Shown here piece by piece: positions 58,514-64,000 of a stretch of DNA of 64,000 nt. A program made the position numbers and the translations under genes. Below the pieces are notes generated by a model that ran no database searches, was not told the origin of the DNA, and saw only the letters and a list, made by a program, of their open reading frames with translations. The number at the start of each line of letters is the position of its first letter. Within the stretch, counting starts at the first letter, position 1. This DNA is from Pelargonium tetragonum (Eukaryota > Streptophyta > Magnoliopsida > Geraniales > Geraniaceae): positions 339,198 to 403,197 of the forward strand of contig JAYMTL010000001.1 of NCBI GenBank assembly GCA_036897445.1, in the 5' to 3' direction.

Positions 58514-60754
58514 CTACTCTATCTGGGATCGGAAACCTAGAGGAACACGAGTAAGAGGACTCCTCACCTTATTATTCCTGCCTCTAAAAGACTTACTATA
58601 ACTTAAAAAACATAGGATACCCGATATTCCTTACTTAGCCTTTGCTTTAGAGAACCTTGTATTACTAGTTACGAAACCCCTATCTTATATAGTCAAACTT
58701 GTAATTACCAAATTTCTTTGATCCAAATTTTGACAGATCTGATATCAACTAGCGAACTTACTTGTAAGAAGATCCTTCTTAGATTTTAGATTGTAAAGTA
58801 AGAGCTCCTTTTTACTTATTAGTACTTTATTGCTAAGATATTCTAAGACGCAAACCCTTCAAATTGCCTTTCTTTTTTTTTACTACAAAAATCCCTAGGG
58901 AAAAGGAACCTATACTTCACTTCAACACAGGAAGGGTCAAACTCCTCTTAGGGGTCCCCTGGAAAGAGGAAAAACCTGTAAATTTGAATACTTTCTTGCT
59001 TTTAATTTGTTTTAACCTAGCTTTCACTAAAGGGTAATTAATGCATTTACACGCGGACGCAGGGAGCCCGGGTTAAGCAATAGAAGGACTCTTTACTGGC
59101 TTTTAAGTTTATTCGTAAAAAACTTTTATGTTAGTTGTAAGGGGCCGTGAGCGCAGATACTCAATATCTAGGAGGTTAAGGCTCGTGGCAGTCCGGAATA
59201 CCATAAAGGGAATTCTGAGAACAACGACACAACCGGTTGTTAATTGGCTAGCGAGCAACCTTTTTAATAGAAAGGTCCTACAGGAGACCTGAGTTTAAGG
59301 GTGTTCTTTGGACTCTAACTTTATACTAAAAATTTTAGAAGTTAAGGATTTCTTTCTATGGAAAAAAGTCTAAGTACGGATAAGATTCTTTTGTAACGTA
59401 TTAATCCAGGGTAGGCACTAACAAAGCGTAGAAAAAGGAGGAGTACTTTAGATTTTCCAAGGAAGCCTTACTTACCTTTATAGATTTCAATTTTTGTGGT
59501 ATTTAAGGGGCTCTTGTGGAAAGTACAAGAGATTAATTTCTTCTAAGTTAAACTCTATAAAAAAGAAAAGAGAGACTTGGCAACAAAATCGCTTAGTATT
59601 TCTGATTTCCTCATCCTTTTGATATGAATAATGAGATGAAATGCACAGGTTCAGTGTGATACCCCCTTATTAAATCGTTCCCAAACCAATCCTTAATAGA
59701 AGTTCAAGTACTCCCCTTGTCTTGTAATTCAAATTTAGTAGTTCCCGTGCTAAAATCGTATTAAAAAGAGTTCAAATTCCTAAGGGAACCCTTACCGCGG
59801 AGTCGCGTCCTTACGCTCAAAGCTACAGCCGCATTACTTCCGTTTTAGAATATACTCACAATGCATTTTCTGTCATCACCCCTATTATTATGTAGAACCC
59901 TTTTATTAGCGATTTCTTTTAGGACTTTCTTTTTTTAAAAGGGATCACCTACCTATTGTTTAGTACATTTTCTCAAGGATTCATTCATGTTATACACTGC
60001 TTAAGGCTAGTTCATTAAATCCCAAACAAAGTTAAAACAAGAGAAAGGAAAAGCCAAAGTAGAGGACTTTTTAAGGGGAGGATACATAAGAATTTTAAGA
60101 ATCAAGTCTGGGTTTTTTTAGTCATTTTTTAATAATGTTGCAGCTTCTTTTTGATAGTGGTTTTCCTTTTTGGGTAAATTAGTTTGCACTAGTAAAGGTT
60201 ATACTCTTAATGCAATCAAAAATTTAAGAAGAATCCAAGGGAGCTAGGTTTCCAGTTTTATATAATTATAAGAATAAACTTATTATTTATTATTATTAGG
60301 CTTTTTTATGCATTTTCTAGGACATAAGGGTATTTAATTTAGTACTTACTAATTTAAGACACTGCACTGTTTAAACATGCCCGTGGTTGGCCGCGCCTTA
60401 GTTCCTCCTGTATTTTCAAGTTAGATTCTATAAAAGATTCTGGGAAACTAAGTTTGCAGCCATTTAGCATCTTTTAGTTTAGGCTTAATTTCTTATTATA
60501 CCCTCTAATTTCTTTATGTCTGGTTTTGAACCTTTACACAAAAAAGCTATGAAAAGTTCCTTACCAAAAAAAATGGCTACTAAAAGGTTTTAACGAGTTC
60601 TTAAAAGCTAAGTACATTAATAAGGCGACTTAGTCATAGATATACCCTATCTTACAAAGATAAGCTTTAAAGTCCTATTTGTTTCAATGTCAGTACGGTA
60701 CTCTAGATTTTGGGTTGATCTTTAGAGCTGCGCATCAAAGTTTTTAGGCGTGGT

Positions 60755-60769
60755 TTAATTACATTACCT
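60755..60769 (+). repeat. Dispersed element copy 5 (TTAATTACATTACCT)
   Basis: An exact 15-base copy preceded by GTGGT. The overlapping word GTGGTTTAATTA also occurs at 48917-48928, followed there by a diverged TATTCACC, which may be a decayed copy. Confidence 0.65.
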
Positions 60770-61843
60770 ATTCATTTTTAATAAAAGGAATCCTATTGAA
60801 AAGGTCTTGACCTACTACTAAACTAGGAATACTAAAAAAATAGGAGTTGGGAAATTTAGTTAAAGTTTTAAAGAGTGCGGGATAAATAAATACCCGAGCT
60901 GAAATATAGTAATTTCTAACGATGTTCCCTAAGTCTTTTCTATACATTTATAATATCGAATGCCTATCTTTTCTAAATTATCAGTTTCAGAATAGAATCT
61001 GCCAAAATTTATTAAGATAAAAAAGTTCCTATGTTATTTTGCCCTTTTCCCAATTAGCAGATAATATTCACAACCTAGGAAAGTTTTAGTTAACTAGGGA
61101 ACCTTGAGAATCTTAGCAATTTCGGAATAATTCGGTATGTGCCTTTCGAAGTTCATCTTTAATAAGTCTTTGAGTGCACAAATTAGAGTATCTAATCGGC
61201 TACGCTTTATTATATATACAAGGTCGGCCACGATTATAACATACTTGAAAAAGACTAAAAAACTACAAAAGCTTATTTAAGAAATCAGAGTTGTATAATC
61301 CACTTTTAGTATAAAAAAGCGGATAAAGGGAACCCTTAACCAAAAAGTTAGATAGAGTTAATATAATAAACATTAAGATCTAGGAAATCCTCCTTAATGT
61401 TATATTTTAATTGTTGCAAGTTATATAAAGAATCCACTATAATTATAGATACTAGTATATCGAATAGAAGAACTTGACTGACATATTTTTGTAAAAGTAG
61501 CCAAATCGTAGTTTTATTTTATCCTACTTGGTTTCTTAAGTAATAAGCCTTTACGAATTCAATCTCAGGCCTGCTACGTATTCCTAAGCTTCTTCATGTA
61601 CTGATTTGACTAAAAACCAAACATCCGCCAAGGGACTACGCATCTTTTTTCTCTGAAGGTAGTGTCTTACAAGGTTATAATACTTACAGTGCGTCAAAGC
61701 AAGGGGGCAAAGACGGACCCTTTCTAATTTAGAAGGCAATTTTTAGTACAAAGTTTTTAATTCTACGGCTAAATGTTATAATTAAGGCTTCAACTCCTCA
61801 ATTTTCCGAAATATATACATATTACCTACTTTAATGGTGTAGG

Positions 61844-62026
61844 ATGCTGTGTAAATTCTATAGGTATAGAGGTATATCTATGACTATAGCATATATTTTT
61901 AATAAAAGTCCTGTTAAGAATAAAGGTTTGTTCGGTGTGAGCCCTATTTACGTTAACCTTATCTTAGTAGTAAGGATAAAAAGGAATTTTATTCTTGATT
62001 ATTTTATTATGGGGTCTCCTAGTTAG
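61844..62026 (+). CDS. Hypothetical 60-codon frame, doubtful
   Basis: ATG at 61844, TAG at 62024-62026. The product would contain F-N-K-S-P-V-K-N-K-G-L-F-G-V-S-P and then a hydrophobic/basic stretch Y-V-N-L-I-L-V-V-R-I-K-R. There is no recognisable domain and no clear codon-position bias. It lies 120 bases before the next doubtful frame in the same direction. The length is well within chance expectation. Confidence 0.1.
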   Translation: MLCKFYRYRGISMTIAYIFNKSPVKNKGLFGVSPIYVNLILVVRIKRNFILDYFIMGSPS

Positions 62027-62144
62027 CTATAAACATACTGTAAAATACTACATACAAGCTTCACCTCTTTAGGAGACCCGGCTCGTTTAAAATTTAGATC
62101 CTTTATATGCAGTTTTATAATAAAGAGCCCAGACCTAACATAGT

Positions 62145-62342
62145 ATGTTCCGACCCGCACTAAGGAAGGCTAGTATACAAATACAAAGCCAAGGAGCTTA
62201 CCAGATAGGAGTAATCTTTAATTACTTAGAAAAACAAAAAACGCCTCGTCGATGCTGGGATACCCACTCAAGAGTTAAAAATGTATATAATATACAACTA
62301 TCATTCTCTTACTGGGGAGTACACAGTACTAAAGTAGACTAG
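62145..62342 (+). CDS. Hypothetical 65-codon frame over an rRNA-like word
   Basis: ATG at 62145, TAG at 62340-62342. The product would be Gln-rich and basic (I-Q-I-Q-S-Q-G-A-Y-Q-I-G, later Q-K-T-P-R-R-C-W-D). G is about equally common at codon positions 1 and 2 and rare at position 3. The first codons overlap a 14-base match to a conserved large-subunit rRNA word (62147-62160), so a non-coding RNA on this strand is an alternative explanation. No ribosome-binding site is seen. Confidence 0.15.
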   Translation: MFRPALRKASIQIQSQGAYQIGVIFNYLEKQKTPRRCWDTHSRVKNVYNIQLSFSYWGVHSTKVD

Positions 62343-63720
62343 TGCAGCTTTGCGAGTAACAGGCGGTTTCTATAAAGTTTGAACTGGGTGGGATATACAA
62401 TACTTTAAACAGAGCTAACATATCAGAAAAATGACTTATCCCCAATTGCCTCTTACTATTCACGAAATACACTAAGTGAAATAAGTAGTGCTACAGTTTT
62501 CAAATAAGTCGTTGATAAGCACGCGGCTTGAACCCATGTCCGATAGTCAATTAAACGAATACTCTAACCCGGAGCTTCCGTGAAGGGAAAAGACTTCAGT
62601 ATCTACGAGAATCCTTTAGTCAATTTCTTTGTATTAGGTTCCCACTATAAGGGTTAGAAATTCCTGGGTGTCAAGAGTAGGAGTCAAACCTCTTTTTCTT
62701 TTTTTATAGGGTATTTTACTTATATAGATAGAGAAAATCTAACGCTATCTCAATTCATAGAGAACTCCTTAGACTAAGGAAATAGAACCCTTTTTGTCCT
62801 GAACCTATTTTATAGATTCCTCGACTCGGAAAACATACTTACGCTAAGGAAACCCTAAACTCTTCTCTTGCCGGATTCCAAACAGGAGTGTAACCTGAAG
62901 CATTCTTTAGATAGTAGGAGAGTTTAGTGACAGATCTTTTCTTGAAGAATACCCGGATATACCTAACTCTTTTTTTATTAACCCGAGCCCAGAAACGGAG
63001 CTTGTCAAGTCAATAAGTAAGAATCGCTTAGTTCGATAAACTTTACTTCATGAGAACACCCGCGCCTATAGGTTAGGTTAGAACTACTCCAGATTATTTT
63101 ACTAAAAAAGGGTGTTTTAGAAAAAGAATTACCTAGATTACGGGGACTAAAATTGAAGATTTTCCATTCTCCAGTTTCCTATCCTATAAATTTAAGTAAG
63201 CTTTTATTTAATAAAAAAGGAATTTTAGGGGTTGCTTGGGTTCTAGTTTCGATAAAAGTAAGAGCGGGGCCCTTTAGAGTTACTTGAAGTTTTTTTTTAC
63301 TTAGCAGGCTCACTTTATACTCATAGGGTTAATTAGGAGCTGCAGGATTTTAATAAAAAAAAAGTGACTCTTTTATTAATAGGCTCTTACTGGAAAATTT
63401 GGGAGGGCCGGGGAGTATACTGTTTCTAAGGCGAAGGGTGTCCAAAATGCTAAGTCAGTTTTGACTTTAATACAAGGTCTAAAATCTTACTATAGCTTCC
63501 TTTAAAACGGGTACTCCTTTTATATTCGTTTAAAATTTCTTTGTACAAGTGCAGCAGTAAAAACTCAAGCTAGTGAAAATACGTATCTTAAGGCATTAAA
63601 CTATCTTAGACTAAAAGAAGGGCCTCTAAAAGCTCCGTCGGAAATCAAAACTATAACCTTCTGACGTGTACTTTGTTGGAAGAATAGAAAACCAAAAGTT
63701 TTTACAGGAAGTTAAGTTAT

Positions 63721-64000
63721 CTAAAAGGATTTCTGTTTAAGGATTTCGAGTAAGTAAAAGGTATATAGGGTAATAAGAAAGCTACGGGTATACAGAATGC
63801 TAGTATAGCCGGGAAAGCTATAGGCATTGAGATAGGTATGATAGAGAAACACGAAGAGTAACAAAAGATAGGTGGAGAGAGCGGGTATTACAAGTAAGAA
63901 GACTCCGAAAGGTCTAGCTCGTAAGAGGGGCATTAAGATTGGGAATTAAGAAGTAGAGAAGTCAATAAGATTTGTTCCTATAGCGTAAGCAGGATATTGA
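63721..64000 (+). other. Compositional island J, cut by the window end
   Basis: Purine-rich on the plus strand, in the same style as island A. An interrupted frame reads N-K-K-A-T-G-I-Q-N-A-S-I-A-G-K-A-I-G-I-E-I-G from about 63770, then the shorter open piece at 63872-63946 in another frame. The minus strand gives a 70-codon hydrophobic shadow frame at 63721-63933. The island probably continues beyond position 64000. Confidence 0.4.
63872..63946 (+). pseudogene. Relic frame, basic peptide (island J)
   Basis: Twenty-five open codons between TAG at 63869 and TAA at 63947, reading V-E-R-A-G-I-T-S-K-K-T-P-K-G-L-A-R-K-R-G. The R-A-G-I-T-S-K-K-T phrase lines up with K-A-G-I-T-I-R-S-I-A and K-T-G-I-A-R-K-S-I-A of islands D and I. 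After the stop the frame goes on as E-V-E-K-S-I-R-F-V-P. It is too short to identify alone; it is called only because of its resemblance to the other islands. Confidence 0.22.

Larger units (their letters stand above)
58001..63720. other. Gene-free background, right block
   Basis: Two exact copies of the dispersed 15-mer lie here, 2.3 kb apart (58499 and 60755). Two doubtful small frames (61844-62026 and 62145-62342) are adjacent, and the second begins on a 14-base match to conserved large-subunit rRNA. The rest is ordinary background. A tRNA-like D-arm and T-arm at 62520-62585 do not fold into a tRNA. Confidence 0.5.

Noticed and set aside
62518-62590. A second tRNA-like minus-strand region with D-arm GCTC/GAGT and T-loop TTCAAGC.
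   Set aside because: The acceptor and anticodon stems do not pair and the T-stem is mismatched.
1-64000. Repeat-induced point mutation of a filamentous fungus as the cause of the stop-rich sequence.
   Set aside because: TA exceeds AT in the stretches counted, as repeat-induced mutation predicts, but CA+TG is not depleted relative to AC+GT, which classical repeat-induced mutation requires. A full dinucleotide count could reopen this.
1-64000. CRISPR arrays, phage gene clusters, operons, riboswitches or rho-independent terminators.
   Set aside because: No regularly spaced direct repeats, no gene clusters, and no hairpin followed by a T-run next to a gene end were seen.

Overview
This is 64 kb of A+T-rich DNA in which I cannot demonstrate a single intact conventional gene. 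By eye G+C is about one third. The longest ATG/GTG/TTG-started frame is 105 codons. From the rough stop-codon density (TAA and TAG common, TGA scarcer, about 7% of codons together), frames of 100-130 codons are expected by chance in a window this size. Bacterial, archaeal and phage DNA normally shows a long gene every kilobase, so those origins are unlikely. The best guesses are a gene-poor, A+T-rich nuclear compartment of a eukaryote holding decayed repeats, or the non-coding part of a very large organellar genome such as the expanded mitochondrial DNA of dinoflagellates. The sequence alone does not decide between them, and I found no cox1, cob or cox3 motif, no confident rRNA and no confident tRNA.

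Layout: most of the window is a uniform background rich in AAG/CTT, AGG/CCT, short G or C runs, TA steps and small palindromes. It is interrupted by short islands of visibly different texture, at about 9.04-9.84 kb (+), 16.84-17.34 kb (+), 19.13-19.33 kb (-), 29.16-29.39 kb (-), 31.62-31.99 kb (-), 57.56-58.00 kb (-) and 63.72-64.00 kb (+, running off the end). A possible smaller one lies near 39.5-39.6 kb (-). In each island one strand reads as a basic, Lys/Arg/Ser/Thr-rich peptide with a recurring (K/R)-x-G-I pattern, broken by stops. Base use by codon position is gene-like in some of them, most clearly at 31.66-31.90 kb. I read them as fragments of decayed protein-coding or mobile-element sequence, without a family name.

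Other directly visible structure: a 14-base word, TAATTACATTACCT, occurs five times exactly and once with one change, on both strands, in otherwise unlike surroundings. There are several perfect palindromes and hairpins (an 18-bp palindrome at 2433, 16-bp arms at 25317/25366, a 10-bp hairpin at 56299, paired hairpins at 27105). There is also a (TA)11 microsatellite, short tandem duplications, and a 9-base-period repeat encoding Lys-Ser-x triplets. A 14-base match to a conserved large-subunit rRNA word at 62147 is the only hint of an RNA gene.

I tested reading TAA/TAG as sense codons, because that produces long, protein-looking frames over much of the window. I rejected it: the frames lack three-base periodicity and their lengths fit chance. 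No operons, pathways or interacting genes can be described here.
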